A stretch of 64,000 bases of DNA from Gemmobacter caeruleus (GTDB taxonomy: Bacteria; Pseudomonadota; Alphaproteobacteria; Rhodobacterales; Rhodobacteraceae): the NCBI RefSeq assembly GCF_008271655.1, contig NZ_VKKX01000044.1:385918-449917 (forward strand), written 5' to 3'. The notes under the pieces were generated by a model that saw only the letters and a list, made by a program, of their open reading frames with translations, was not told the DNA's origin and did no database searches. Of this stretch, positions 27,953 to 36,054 are shown piece after piece. The translations under genes were made by a program, and so were the position numbers. Every line of letters begins with the position of its first letter. Position 1 is the stretch's first letter.

Positions 27953-28978
27953 ATGCTGTTCAAGATGAGGGGCCTGATGCTGGGCACGGCGCTGATCGGC
28001 GCGCTGGCCGCATGCGTGCCCGCCACCCCGTCGGTGACCGAGGCGACCAAGACGCCCGAGCCGGCGCTGCCGCAGATCAAGCAACCCGTTCCCGAGGATT
28101 TCGTGAATGCCTATGTAGCGCGGCAGGATGACGGTTTCGTCGTGCCCGCCGTTCCCGAAGACAAGGTGCCCGCGCATCTGCGCCGGCAGGAAGTGGCCTT
28201 TGCCTCGACCGATCCGGTCGGCACGATCATCATCGACCCGTCGAACAAGACGCTGCATCTGGTCACCGGGCCGGGCAAGGCGATGCGCTATGGCATCGCC
28301 GTCGGCAAGGACGGGTTCCAATGGGCGGGTGAGGCATTGATCACCAGCCGGAAACATTGGCCGACCTGGACCCCGCCCAAGGAAATGATCGCGCGCAAGC
28401 CCGAGCTGGAGAAGTGGAAGGACGGCCAGCCCGGCGGCCCGACCAACCCGCTGGGCGCGCGCGCGCTTTATCTGACGACGAACGGGGTGGATTACGGCTT
28501 CCGCATCCATGGCACGCCGGAATGGCAGTCGATCGGGCGCAACGCCTCGTCGGGCTGTTTCCGCATGATCAACCAGGATGTGATGGACCTTTACGATCGC
28601 GTGCCCGACGGGGTGAAGGTCGTGGTGCTGAATGCCGATGGGTCGCGGCCGACCTCGCTCAAGCTGCCGCCGCCGCAGCCGGTGAAGCCGGTCAAGAAGG
28701 CCACGCCGAAGCCTGCCGCCGCGAAACCCGCGCCGGTTTCGGTTGCGGCCCCGGGCGCGCCGGCGCCGGGCTTTCCGACGATGACCGCGCCGATCCTGAC
28801 GCCGCCGCGCATCGACGCGCCGGCGGTGATCGCCCCGGCCCAGCCCGCGGCCCCGGCGCCGCTGCCAGTGGTGACGCCCGCCCCGGTGGTTCCGGCAACG
28901 CCCGCCCCGGCGGTGACGCCCGCCGCGCCCGCACCGGCCGTGACCTGCGTGCCGACGGCGGAAAAGCCCTGCCCCTGA
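27953..28978 (+). CDS. L,D-transpeptidase (YkuD) lipoprotein
   Basis: Periplasmic peptidoglycan cross-linking or lipoprotein-attaching enzyme. It is 341 residues with a lipoprotein-type signal ending LAAC (C21). The YkuD domain covers about 88-225: TIIIDPSNKTLHLVTGPGKAMRYGIAVG at its start and the catalytic motif with H186 (IHGTPE) and C202 (SSGCFRM). The C-terminal 105 residues are almost only Pro, Ala, Val and Thr, a low-complexity tail that may span the cell wall. The ATG has AGGAG 11 bases upstream. A strong terminator follows. Confidence 0.9.
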   Translation: MLFKMRGLMLGTALIGALAACVPATPSVTEATKTPEPALPQIKQPVPEDFVNAYVARQDDGFVVPAVPEDKVPAHLRRQEVAFASTDPVGTIIIDPSNKTLHLVTGPGKAMRYGIAVGKDGFQWAGEALITSRKHWPTWTPPKEMIARKPELEKWKDGQPGGPTNPLGARALYLTTNGVDYGFRIHGTPEWQSIGRNASSGCFRMINQDVMDLYDRVPDGVKVVVLNADGSRPTSLKLPPPQPVKPVKKATPKPAAAKPAPVSVAAPGAPAPGFPTMTAPILTPPRIDAPAVIAPAQPAAPAPLPVVTPAPVVPATPAPAVTPAAPAPAVTCVPTAEKPCP

Positions 28979-29003
28979 GCCGGGCGACAGCTTAGACAGA
29001 TTT

Positions 29004-29035
29004 CAAATGGCGCCTGACGGCGCCATTTGCTTTTT
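29004..29035 (+). terminator. terminator of the L,D-transpeptidase gene
   Basis: An 11-bp stem (CAAATGGCGCC / GGCGCCATTTG) with loop TGAC is followed by CTTTTT, 26 bases after the stop. Confidence 0.9.
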
Positions 29036-29042
29036 GGGCCTG

Positions 29043-29290
29043 TCAGAACAGGAAGTCGTCGCTGCCGATATCCGACAGCAGAACCCCCTTCAGCGTGATG
29101 ATGCCGCCGGAATACGCCGTCAGATCAAGGACCACCCCGGCATCGCCCGGATGAACGGCGCCGGCCTGACGCAGTGCCGCAAGCCCGGGCAGATCGAGCG
29201 CGCCAAGGGCGATATGGTCGCGCCCGGTCTGGAAATCCCGCACCATATCGACGCCGGATTTGCGACCGAAGGCGAAGGTAGCCCCGTGGG
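29043..29290 (-). pseudogene. C-terminal remnant of an RTX-type protein
   Basis: The leftward frame reads ATFAFGRKSGVDMVRDFQTG and continues to AYSGGIITLKGVLLSDIGSDDFLF. This is the standard end of RTX/serralysin-type proteins (xFxFGxxSGxDxIxDF ... ITLxGV...DDFxF). An in-frame TGA lies just upstream, and the next gene occupies the DNA from 29309, so the calcium-binding repeats and N-terminus are gone. A 67-residue ORF from an internal ATG at 29246 exists but begins in mid-domain. I call it a truncated remnant; a very short expressed protein cannot be excluded. Confidence 0.65.
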
Positions 29291-29308
29291 CCGATCAATC
29301 AAAGGATG

Positions 29309-30070
29309 TCAACGCGCCACCCAGTCGCGGCAGGCATTGCCGAAGGCCTCGAACAGCGGGCGCGATACGGGGTCGCCGGCGGCATTCCATTCGGGGTGCC
29401 ATTGCACCGACAGGGTAAAGCCCGGCGCGTCCTTGACATAGATCGCCTCGGGCGTGCCGTCGGGGGCCAGACCGTCGATCACGATGCGACAGCCGGGGCG
29501 GTTGATGCCCTGGCCATGCAGCGTGTTGGTCATCACCTCGTCGGCGCCCATCAGCGCAGCAAAGACCCCGCCGGGGGTAAAGCGCACCGAATGGCGCAGG
29601 GCGAATTTCTCCTCGATCGACCCGTCGGGCGGCATGCGGTGGTTCATCCGCCCCGGCAGGTCACGGATCTCGGGGTAGAGCGTGCCGCCAAGCGCCACGT
29701 TCACCTCCTGAAAGCCGCGGCAGATGCCGAGGAAGGGCTGGCCGCGTTCGACGCAGGCCCGCACCAGAGGCAGGGTGATCGCGTCGCGGCAACGGTCAAA
29801 GGCGCCATGGGCGGGGGTCTCCTCCTCGCCATATTCGCTGGGATGGACATTCGGGCGCCCGCCGGTCAGCAGGAACCCGTCGCAAAGCCGCATCAGCTCT
29901 TGCACGCAGACCAGACGCGGGTCCGAGGGGATGATGACCGGCAGGCAGCCCGCGACCTCGGCCACGGCCTCGGAATTCATCGTGCCGCCGACATGCACGG
30001 GGTAGCTGTCATTCAGCAGCCCCATATTGCCGATGATGCCCACGACGGGGCGGCGCTGTGCTGCAACCAT
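29309..30070 (-). CDS. gamma-glutamyl-gamma-aminobutyrate hydrolase family protein (peptidase C26)
   Basis: Class I glutamine amidotransferase-like hydrolase; PuuD of this family releases GABA from gamma-glutamyl-GABA in putrescine breakdown. The 253-residue product has the nucleophile in PFLGICRGFQEVNVALGG, the His/Glu pair in SVQWHPEWNAA, and the opening RPVVGIIGN. The PuuD assignment is by family only; no puuA or puuB is adjacent. The neighbouring DNA at its 3' side is an RTX remnant. Confidence 0.85.
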   Translation of the reverse strand: MVAAQRRPVVGIIGNMGLLNDSYPVHVGGTMNSEAVAEVAGCLPVIIPSDPRLVCVQELMRLCDGFLLTGGRPNVHPSEYGEEETPAHGAFDRCRDAITLPLVRACVERGQPFLGICRGFQEVNVALGGTLYPEIRDLPGRMNHRMPPDGSIEEKFALRHSVRFTPGGVFAALMGADEVMTNTLHGQGINRPGCRIVIDGLAPDGTPEAIYVKDAPGFTLSVQWHPEWNAAGDPVSRPLFEAFGNACRDWVAR

Positions 30071-30179
30071 GGTGAAACCCTTTCGCCCCCCCTATCCTAT
30101 GCAAGCCCGGTGCCGGATTGAAGGGGGCGCGCAGCGGTTGTCTGTGCATCCGTGCAGGGCGCCCCTGCGCAGCTCTGGA

Positions 30180-30611
30180 TCAAAGCACCTTGCGATAGAA
30201 GATCCGCTCGAACCCCTCATGCGGCCCGCGCGCGGTTTCGGCATAGCCCAGCCGGGTATACAGCGCCTGCGCGCCCCGCATCGCCACGTTGGTATATAGC
30301 GTGACCGCCGGCAGGCCCTGGCGCGCGGCCTCGGCCTCAGCCTGGGCGACCAGTTGCGCCCCGAGGCCCCGGCCCTGCGCAGAAGGATGCACCGCCAGCA
30401 CATCCAGCATCAGGGCACCGTCCTCGGGAAAGCAGACCAGCACGCCCTGCCCCTCTGCCGCCAGCCAGACCTGCCCGGCTGCAAGCGCGGCCGGAAAGTC
30501 GGCATCCATCGGCGCCGGGCGGCGGCCGATCACCGCAACAAAGGGGGCAAAGGCCGCCGTCACCGTGGCGGCAATCGCCGGCAGATCGCCCGCTGTGGCG
30601 CGGCGGATCAT
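30180..30611 (-). CDS. GNAT family N-acetyltransferase
   Basis: A 143-residue acetyl-CoA-dependent acetyltransferase of unknown substrate. The acetyl-CoA-binding motif is LDVLAVHPSAQGRGLGAQLVAQAE, followed by VTLYTNVAMRGAQALYTRLGYAETAR, typical of single-domain GNATs. Its ATG overlaps the stop of the aminotransferase gene by four bases (ATGA), so the two are translated together. Confidence 0.88.
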   Translation of the reverse strand: MIRRATAGDLPAIAATVTAAFAPFVAVIGRRPAPMDADFPAALAAGQVWLAAEGQGVLVCFPEDGALMLDVLAVHPSAQGRGLGAQLVAQAEAEAARQGLPAVTLYTNVAMRGAQALYTRLGYAETARGPHEGFERIFYRKVL

Positions 30612-31813
30612 GCCGCCCCCGCCACCACGCGCGCCGCCGCATCCAGCGCGCCGGGCCCATGCGGGATATCCAGCGCGACCATCCCCGCCTGCATCGTGGC
30701 CAGCACCCCCAGCGTCATATGCGCATTCACATGCCCCATATGCGCCACCCGCAGGAAACCGTCGCCCGCCGGATCCTCCGGGGTGGACATGCCCAGCCCG
30801 ATGCCCAGCGTGACGCCGGCCTTGCCCTCCAGCCAGCCGCGCAGCCTTGTGGCGGCGGGGGCCGGGCCGATGCGCGCCGCCGTCACCGAATGGCCGCGCT
30901 GCGCCGGATCGGCTACGTTCAGCCCGATGGAAGGGTGGCCCGCGCCCCAGGCCTCGAACGCGGCCCAGACCGTGCGGGCCAGCGCGGCATGGCGCGCCCA
31001 GACCGCCTCCAACCCCTCGTCAAAGATCATCGTCAGGCTTTCGCGCAGCCCGAACAGGTGATGCGTCGGTGCGGTGCCGTGCCAGTATTGCCAGAATTCC
31101 CGCGCGCCGAAACGCGGCGTCCAGTCCCAATAGGGCGTGCGCAGCCCCGCGTCGCGGCACCGCTCCACCGCCTTGTCCGAGGCCCAGATCAGCCCGAGCC
31201 CCGGCGGCACCATCAGCCCCTTCTGGCTGGCGCCCACGATCAGATCGACGCCCCATTCATCCATCCGCATCTCGTCGCAACCCATGGAGGCGATGCAATC
31301 GACCGCCAGCAGCGCCGGATGGCCGACCGCATCCAGCACCCGCCGCAGCGCGGGAATGTCGTTCTTCACACTGGAGGCGGTATCGACATGGGTGACCAGC
31401 ACCGCCTTGATCTCATGGGCGCGATCGGCACGCAAAGCGGCCTCGAAACGGGCGGGATCGACCGGCGACGACTTTCCAAAATCCAACATTTCTACGGCAA
31501 TGCCCTGGGATTTGGCGCTTTCCGCCCAGCCAATACCGAACCTTCCGGTCGCCAACACCAGGGCCTTGTCGCCCGCGGAAAACAGATTGGCATTCGCCGC
31601 CTCCCAGGCGCCGTGGCCATTGGCCAGCCAGATGCCGACATGATGGCGCGTGCCCGCCAGACGGCGAAGATCGGGCCAGAGCGTCTCGACCATGTCCGGC
31701 AGCGCACCGGCATAGATGTTGGGCGCCGCGCGATGCATCGCCGCCAGCACCCGGTCGGGCATGACCGAGGGGCCCGGAATGGCAAGGTAGGGGCGTCCGT
31801 TGGCAAGGCTCAT
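30608..31813 (-). CDS. class V aminotransferase (alanine/serine-glyoxylate aminotransferase-like)
   Basis: PLP enzyme, probably transferring amino groups from serine or alanine to glyoxylate. The 401-residue product has LAIPGPSVMPDRVLAAM at the start, GHGAWEAANANLFSAGD, the aspartate region LLAVDCIASMGCDEMRMDEWGVD, and the PLP lysine in VGASQKGLMVPPGLG. Three consecutive ATG codons (31819, 31816, 31813) follow AGGAG; the third has the best 7-base spacing. Divergent from an ABC exporter; a GNAT gene follows with overlap. Specificity (serine or alanine donor, or pyridoxamine-type) cannot be read directly. Confidence 0.85.
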   Translation of the reverse strand: MSLANGRPYLAIPGPSVMPDRVLAAMHRAAPNIYAGALPDMVETLWPDLRRLAGTRHHVGIWLANGHGAWEAANANLFSAGDKALVLATGRFGIGWAESAKSQGIAVEMLDFGKSSPVDPARFEAALRADRAHEIKAVLVTHVDTASSVKNDIPALRRVLDAVGHPALLAVDCIASMGCDEMRMDEWGVDLIVGASQKGLMVPPGLGLIWASDKAVERCRDAGLRTPYWDWTPRFGAREFWQYWHGTAPTHHLFGLRESLTMIFDEGLEAVWARHAALARTVWAAFEAWGAGHPSIGLNVADPAQRGHSVTAARIGPAPAATRLRGWLEGKAGVTLGIGLGMSTPEDPAGDGFLRVAHMGHVNAHMTLGVLATMQAGMVALDIPHGPGALDAAARVVAGAA

Positions 31814-31967
31814 CATCATTCTCCTGTCACTGCCCCATGGCTATGCCCGGCGGCCCGCGCGGTCAATGCGGCGGCCGACATGCGGCTGGCCCATCCCCGA
31901 CACGGCGCCCGGCTTGCCGCCGCCCGCCGCCCGGGCTATCCCTTGGGGCCAGGAAACGGAGCCTCTC

Positions 31968-33719
31968 TTGCCCAAAGCCCCCACCGATCCGCGCTATCGT
32001 TCATCCCGCCTGTTCGGGCGGCTCTGGCAGGGCTATCTGCGCCGGCACAGTGGTCGCATGGCGCTGGCCTTCCTGCTGATGGTGATCGAGGGGTCAACCC
32101 TGGGCGCGCTGTCCTGGCTGCTGGAGCCCCTGTTCGACCGGGTTTTCGCGCCCGGCGGCAGCGCGGAACTGCCGCTGGTGGGCGCGGCCATTCTTGGGCT
32201 GTTCCTGATCCGCGCCGTCACCTCGGTCGCGTCCAAGACCCTGCTGTCCTCGATCGCGCAACGGTCTTCGACCGGCATGCAGGTCGATCTTCTGGCGCAT
32301 ATCCTGACGCTGGACAGCCGGTTCTTTCAGGACAACCCGCCCGGCGCGCTGATGGAACGGGTGGTGGGCGATACCGCCGCCGTGCAGGGCGTATGGTCCT
32401 CGATCATCACCGGGGTCGGGCGCGACCTGATCGCGCTGATCTCGCTCTTTGTGGTGGCGCTGAACATCGACGTGCAGTGGACGCTGGCCGCGCTGGTCGG
32501 GGCGCCGCTGCTCATTGCGCCGGCCGCGCTGGTGCAGCGCTATATCCGGCGCAAGACCATGCAGATGCGCCATCAGGCGGGCCTGCGCGCCACCCGGCTG
32601 GACGAGATCTTTCACGGCATACAGGCGATCAAGCTGAACCGGATGGAGACCTATCAGACCGGCCGCTTCCGCCGCATCGTCGATCAGATCGTGCGGGCCG
32701 AGGTGCGCACCGTGACCGGGCGCGCCACCATTCCGGCGCTGATCGACGTGGTGACGGGGATCGGCTTTTTCACCGTGCTGATGCTGGGCGGGCGCGAGAT
32801 CGCCGCCGGCACCCGCACGACCGGCGAATTCATGGCGTTCTTCACCGCCATGGCGCTGACCTTCCAGCCCATTCGCCGGCTGGGCGATCAGGCGGGGATC
32901 TGGCAGATCGCCTCCGCCTCGCTGGAGCGGATCTTCCGCCTGTTCGACACCGAGGCCGCGCCGCGCCCGCATGCCGGCACCGCGCTTCCCGGCCCGGATA
33001 CGCGGATCGTCTTTGACGATGTGCGCTTTGGCTATGGCGACCGGCCGGTGCTGGCGGGGCTGAGCTTCACCGCCGAGGCGAGGCAGATGACGGCGCTTGT
33101 CGGCGCCTCGGGGGCCGGGAAATCAACGGTGTTTCACCTGCTGACCGGCATGGCCGAACCCGAGGCCGGGGCCATCACGCTGGGCGGTGTGCCGATCGAC
33201 AGGCTGTCGCTTGACGCGCTGCGCGCGCAATTCGCGGTCGTGTCGCAGGATGCGATGCTGTTTGACGAAACCTTGCGCGAAAACATCACCTTGGGGCGCG
33301 ACATTGATGCAGATCGCCTGGGCGCCGCCCTCACTGCCGCGCATGTGAGCGACTTTGTCGCCGCCTTGCCCGCGGGCGTCGATACCCCGGCCGGGCCGCG
33401 CGGATCGGCGATTTCGGGCGGGCAGCGGCAGCGCATCGCCATTGCCCGCGCCCTGGTCGCCGGCGCGCCGGTGCTGCTTTTGGACGAGGCGACCTCGGCG
33501 CTTGATGCCGCATCGGAGGCGGTGGTTTCCGAGGCGCTGTCCCGGCTGGAACATGGCCGCACCGTGCTGGTCATCGCGCATCGTCTGGCCACCGTGCGCG
33601 AGGCCGACAAGATCGTGGTGATGGATCAGGGCCGCGTGGTCGAGCAGGGCAGCCATGACAGCCTGCTCGCACAGGGCGGGCTTTACGCCGACCTCTACCG
33701 CCTGCAATTCAAGGAGTGA
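31968..33719 (+). CDS. ABC exporter, permease-ATPase fusion (MsbA/lipid-export-like)
   Basis: Half-transporter with six membrane helices (about residues 25-310) and a C-terminal ATPase. ATPase motifs: Walker A VGASGAGKST, Q-loop VVSQDAMLF, signature ISGGQRQR, Walker B VLLLDEATSALDA, and the H-loop IAHRLAT. It resembles MsbA-type lipid or drug exporters, but the cargo is unknown. I choose a TTG start at 31968, six bases after GGAG, giving 583 residues; the reading frame runs back to 31800 but that part overlaps the divergent gene's start and looks non-coding. The YgfZ gene follows after 4 bases. Confidence 0.85.
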   Translation: MPKAPTDPRYRSSRLFGRLWQGYLRRHSGRMALAFLLMVIEGSTLGALSWLLEPLFDRVFAPGGSAELPLVGAAILGLFLIRAVTSVASKTLLSSIAQRSSTGMQVDLLAHILTLDSRFFQDNPPGALMERVVGDTAAVQGVWSSIITGVGRDLIALISLFVVALNIDVQWTLAALVGAPLLIAPAALVQRYIRRKTMQMRHQAGLRATRLDEIFHGIQAIKLNRMETYQTGRFRRIVDQIVRAEVRTVTGRATIPALIDVVTGIGFFTVLMLGGREIAAGTRTTGEFMAFFTAMALTFQPIRRLGDQAGIWQIASASLERIFRLFDTEAAPRPHAGTALPGPDTRIVFDDVRFGYGDRPVLAGLSFTAEARQMTALVGASGAGKSTVFHLLTGMAEPEAGAITLGGVPIDRLSLDALRAQFAVVSQDAMLFDETLRENITLGRDIDADRLGAALTAAHVSDFVAALPAGVDTPAGPRGSAISGGQRQRIAIARALVAGAPVLLLDEATSALDAASEAVVSEALSRLEHGRTVLVIAHRLATVREADKIVVMDQGRVVEQGSHDSLLAQGGLYADLYRLQFKE

Positions 33720-33723
33720 CGCC

Positions 33724-34464
33724 ATGCGCCGCCTGATCGCCGTGACCGGCCAAGACGCGCTGCCCTTCCTGCAAGGGCTGGTCAGCAATGACGTGCTGCG
33801 GCTGACCGCGCCGGGCATCGTCTATGCCGCGCTGCTGACGCCGCAGGGCAAATATCTGGCTGATTTCTTTGTGGTGCAGACCGGGGCGGGACTGCTGCTC
33901 GATCTGCCCGAGGCGCTGGCCGACAACACCTTGCGCCGGCTGGCCATGTATCGGCTGCGCGCCGATGTGCAACTGGCGCCCACCGATCTGGCGGTGACGC
34001 GGGGCCTGGGCGATGCGCCGGCCGGCGCCCTGCCCGACCCGCGCCACCCCGCGCTTGGCTGGCGGTTCTATGGCCCGGCCCGGCCCGAGGCGGCGGTGGA
34101 TTGGGACGCAATCCGCGTCGCGCATGTGATCCCCGAAAGCGGGATCGAGCTGATCCCGGATGAAACCTATATCCTTGAGGCCGGGTTCGAGGCGCTGCAT
34201 GGCGTCGATTTCCGCAAGGGATGCTATGTCGGGCAAGAGGTGACAGCGCGGATGAAGCACAAGACAGAGCTGCGCAAGGGGTTGATCCAGCTGGAGATTT
34301 CCGGCGCGGCCCCGGTCGGCACCCCGATCCTGACCGCCGAGGGGCGCGAGGCGGGCAAGCTGTTCACCCAATCGGGGGGGCGGGCACTGGCGCAAATGCG
34401 GTTTGACCGGCTGGAACCCGGCCTGACCGCCGGCGAGGCGCGTCTGACGCCGCTTGCGGGCTGA
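33724..34464 (+). CDS. ygfZ: YgfZ/CAF17-type folate-binding protein
   Basis: Iron-sulfur cluster assembly or repair factor related to the glycine-cleavage T-protein, cytoplasmic. The 246-residue product has the diagnostic KGCYVGQEVTARMKHKTELRK (K-G-C-Y-x-G-Q-E) at about 164-184 and the N-terminal FLQGLVSNDV. The ATG at 33724 has AAGGAGTG upstream, overlapping the exporter stop, so translation is coupled. Confidence 0.92.
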   Translation: MRRLIAVTGQDALPFLQGLVSNDVLRLTAPGIVYAALLTPQGKYLADFFVVQTGAGLLLDLPEALADNTLRRLAMYRLRADVQLAPTDLAVTRGLGDAPAGALPDPRHPALGWRFYGPARPEAAVDWDAIRVAHVIPESGIELIPDETYILEAGFEALHGVDFRKGCYVGQEVTARMKHKTELRKGLIQLEISGAAPVGTPILTAEGREAGKLFTQSGGRALAQMRFDRLEPGLTAGEARLTPLAG

Positions 34465-34554
34465 ACCACCAGTGGTGGCACGGTCCGGGTGGCTGTGCAA
34501 TGGGTCGCGATGATGTGATCGCTAACGAAAATGCGGCAAAATCTTGATAAAGGG

Positions 34555-34582
34555 TTGATGGATCGCCGTCTCACCCTATATT
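34555..34582 (+). promoter_or_regulatory. sigma-70-like promoter for the DUF6280-like gene
   Basis: TTGATG (34555) and TATATT (34577) are separated by 16 bases. This would give a leader of about 155 bases before the ATG at 34747. A second -10-like TATAAG lies near 34619. The leader contains a small hairpin, CATGCG-CAAAT-CGCATG, at about 34638-34654. The rest of the 282-base gap 34465-34746 shows no gene. Confidence 0.45.
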
Positions 34583-34746
34583 TCGTTGGCTGCGCCGCGC
34601 GGTCCCGACTAAATACGGTATAAGCTTTAGGCAAGTCATGCGCAAATCGCATGTCTACTATGCAAAAGGTGGAATACCGAATCGTCGCGAAAAGGTCATA
34701 TTCCGCAGGCGCCAGAACACGCAAGAGCAAGAACAGGAAGACTGAG

Positions 34747-35070
34747 ATGGCTGATTTCATTGACAGCACCGCGTTCAACTATGAGCAGGGCCAACGCGCC
34801 CGGAAGCTCTTTGCGGCTGTCGTTCTGGCTGCGCTTGACGATGCGATCGCCGATGACAAGAAATACGGCAATGGTCCCGAGCAGATCGCCCGCTGGGCGC
34901 GGTCGCGCGATGGCCGCGAGGTGCTGTCCTGCGCCGGGATCGACCCGAACGAACGGGTGGTCAAGGGGTTGATGGAATTCGTGTCCAAGGGCGTGCGCAC
35001 CTCGGTCGCGCTGTCGCGCGAAGAGAGCGAGCGTCGCCACGCCGCCGAGCTGGAGGCCGAGGCGGCCTGA
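34747..35070 (+). CDS. small conserved Rhodobacterales protein (DUF6280-like)
   Basis: A 107-residue soluble protein of unknown function. It is mainly helical with charged segments (ARKLFAAVVLAALDDAIADDKKYGNGPEQIARWARSRDGREVLSCAGID) and an acidic C-terminus. I recognise this pattern as a highly conserved small protein of Rhodobacterales (DUF6280 from memory; tentative). The ATG at 34747 is seven bases after AGGAAGAC; the frame is open further upstream but reads basic low-complexity sequence. It is a single gene with its own promoter and terminator. Confidence 0.75.
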   Translation: MADFIDSTAFNYEQGQRARKLFAAVVLAALDDAIADDKKYGNGPEQIARWARSRDGREVLSCAGIDPNERVVKGLMEFVSKGVRTSVALSREESERRHAAELEAEAA

Positions 35071-35094
35071 TCGCCCGGCACCACGCCGCATGAC

Positions 35095-35120
35095 AACGCG
35101 CCCCAAAGGGGCGCGTTTTT
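35095..35120 (+). terminator. terminator of the DUF6280-like gene
   Basis: A 10-bp stem (AACGCGCCCC / GGGGCGCGTT) with loop AAA ends in TTTTT, 24 bases after the stop. Confidence 0.92.
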
Positions 35121-35169
35121 CATTTCGCATCATTAGATTGCGTGACGATCTTTACCCGATGCACGAAGA

Positions 35170-35937
35170 TCAGGAAAGTTCGCGCGCGGCCAAGGCGCGG
35201 TAGATTTCCGCCCGCACCAGCTTGCGCACATTGCGGGTGATGCGTTCGCCAAGCGCGCCCTGCAATTCTTCGCGGATGATGTCGCGCACCACTTCGCGCA
35301 GGGCTTCCTCGTCGAAATCGTCGCCGTCTTCGGGGGCGAACAGGCCCGGCATGGCGGCGGTGGCCGTGGCGGCAATGCTGTCTTCGGCGCGGGCAATCTC
35401 GGCCAGGGCGGCGGCTTCGGCCAGATCGCCGGCCTCGCCCTCATCGCCGGTCAGCGCGATGAAGGGCGCCTCATCTTCCTCGGCCTCGACGGGACCATCG
35501 GGCCAGGCGCCGTCGCGCCAGGCTTCTTCCAGGCGCGCGGCATCGGGGCCGGTAAAGGCCAGCACCTCGGCCTCCTCCACCGCCTCCAGATCGACCTCGA
35601 TCACCTCGGGTTCCCAGACCGGGATATCCCAGCTTTCGGCCTCGGCCTCCGGTTCCCAGTCATCGGTGACACCGGCACCCAGCCGGGCCACGACGGTTTC
35701 GATCGGGGTCTCGGCTGTGGGCGATTCATCAGGCAGGGTTTCGGCGGCAGGCGCCTCCGCCATGGCCGAGCTACCCGGCACCACGCGCAGCGCGGGCGTC
35801 AGCATCAGCTTGCCGGCCTCGACCGGCTTTTCCGCCTCGACCGGCCGGGCCGGCGTCGGGCGCAGGTCTTCGGAGACAAGCCGACGGATGGAGGACAGGA
35901 CATCCTCGATCTCCACAGAAGACATGGGTTCGTTCAT
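35170..35937 (-). CDS. PopZ-like (DUF2497) polar organising protein candidate
   Basis: A 255-residue acidic protein in three parts: a short N-terminal helix (MSSVEIEDVLSSIRRLVSEDLRP), a long Glu/Ala/Pro-rich disordered middle (about 30-205), and C-terminal helices (ALREVVRDIIREELQGALGERITRNVRKLVRAEI). This plan, and the N-terminal pattern MEEILxSIRRIISED, match Caulobacter PopZ, which self-assembles at cell poles. The leftward order pcm-tolC-this gene is also how I remember popZ neighbourhoods in other alphaproteobacteria; valS, often next, is not here. The ATG at 35937 is used; the one at 35925 is an alternative. Moderate certainty. Confidence 0.65.
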   Translation of the reverse strand: MNEPMSSVEIEDVLSSIRRLVSEDLRPTPARPVEAEKPVEAGKLMLTPALRVVPGSSAMAEAPAAETLPDESPTAETPIETVVARLGAGVTDDWEPEAEAESWDIPVWEPEVIEVDLEAVEEAEVLAFTGPDAARLEEAWRDGAWPDGPVEAEEDEAPFIALTGDEGEAGDLAEAAALAEIARAEDSIAATATAAMPGLFAPEDGDDFDEEALREVVRDIIREELQGALGERITRNVRKLVRAEIYRALAARELS

Positions 35938-36054
35938 CCTGCGCGGCCCCGTTGGTTTTGGTGCCAGAGTAACGACAGTGCCCCTGTCCCGCAAGACAGA
36001 GGCACCGATCGGGTTAACGATTTCCAAGCTCAGGCAGGCACTTGCGCGCGGGCC

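Noticed and set aside
31800..31967. Upstream extension of the ABC exporter frame
   Set aside because: It overlaps the divergent aminotransferase start and reads Pro/Arg-rich sequence without homology; the TTG at 31968 has a good ribosome-binding site.
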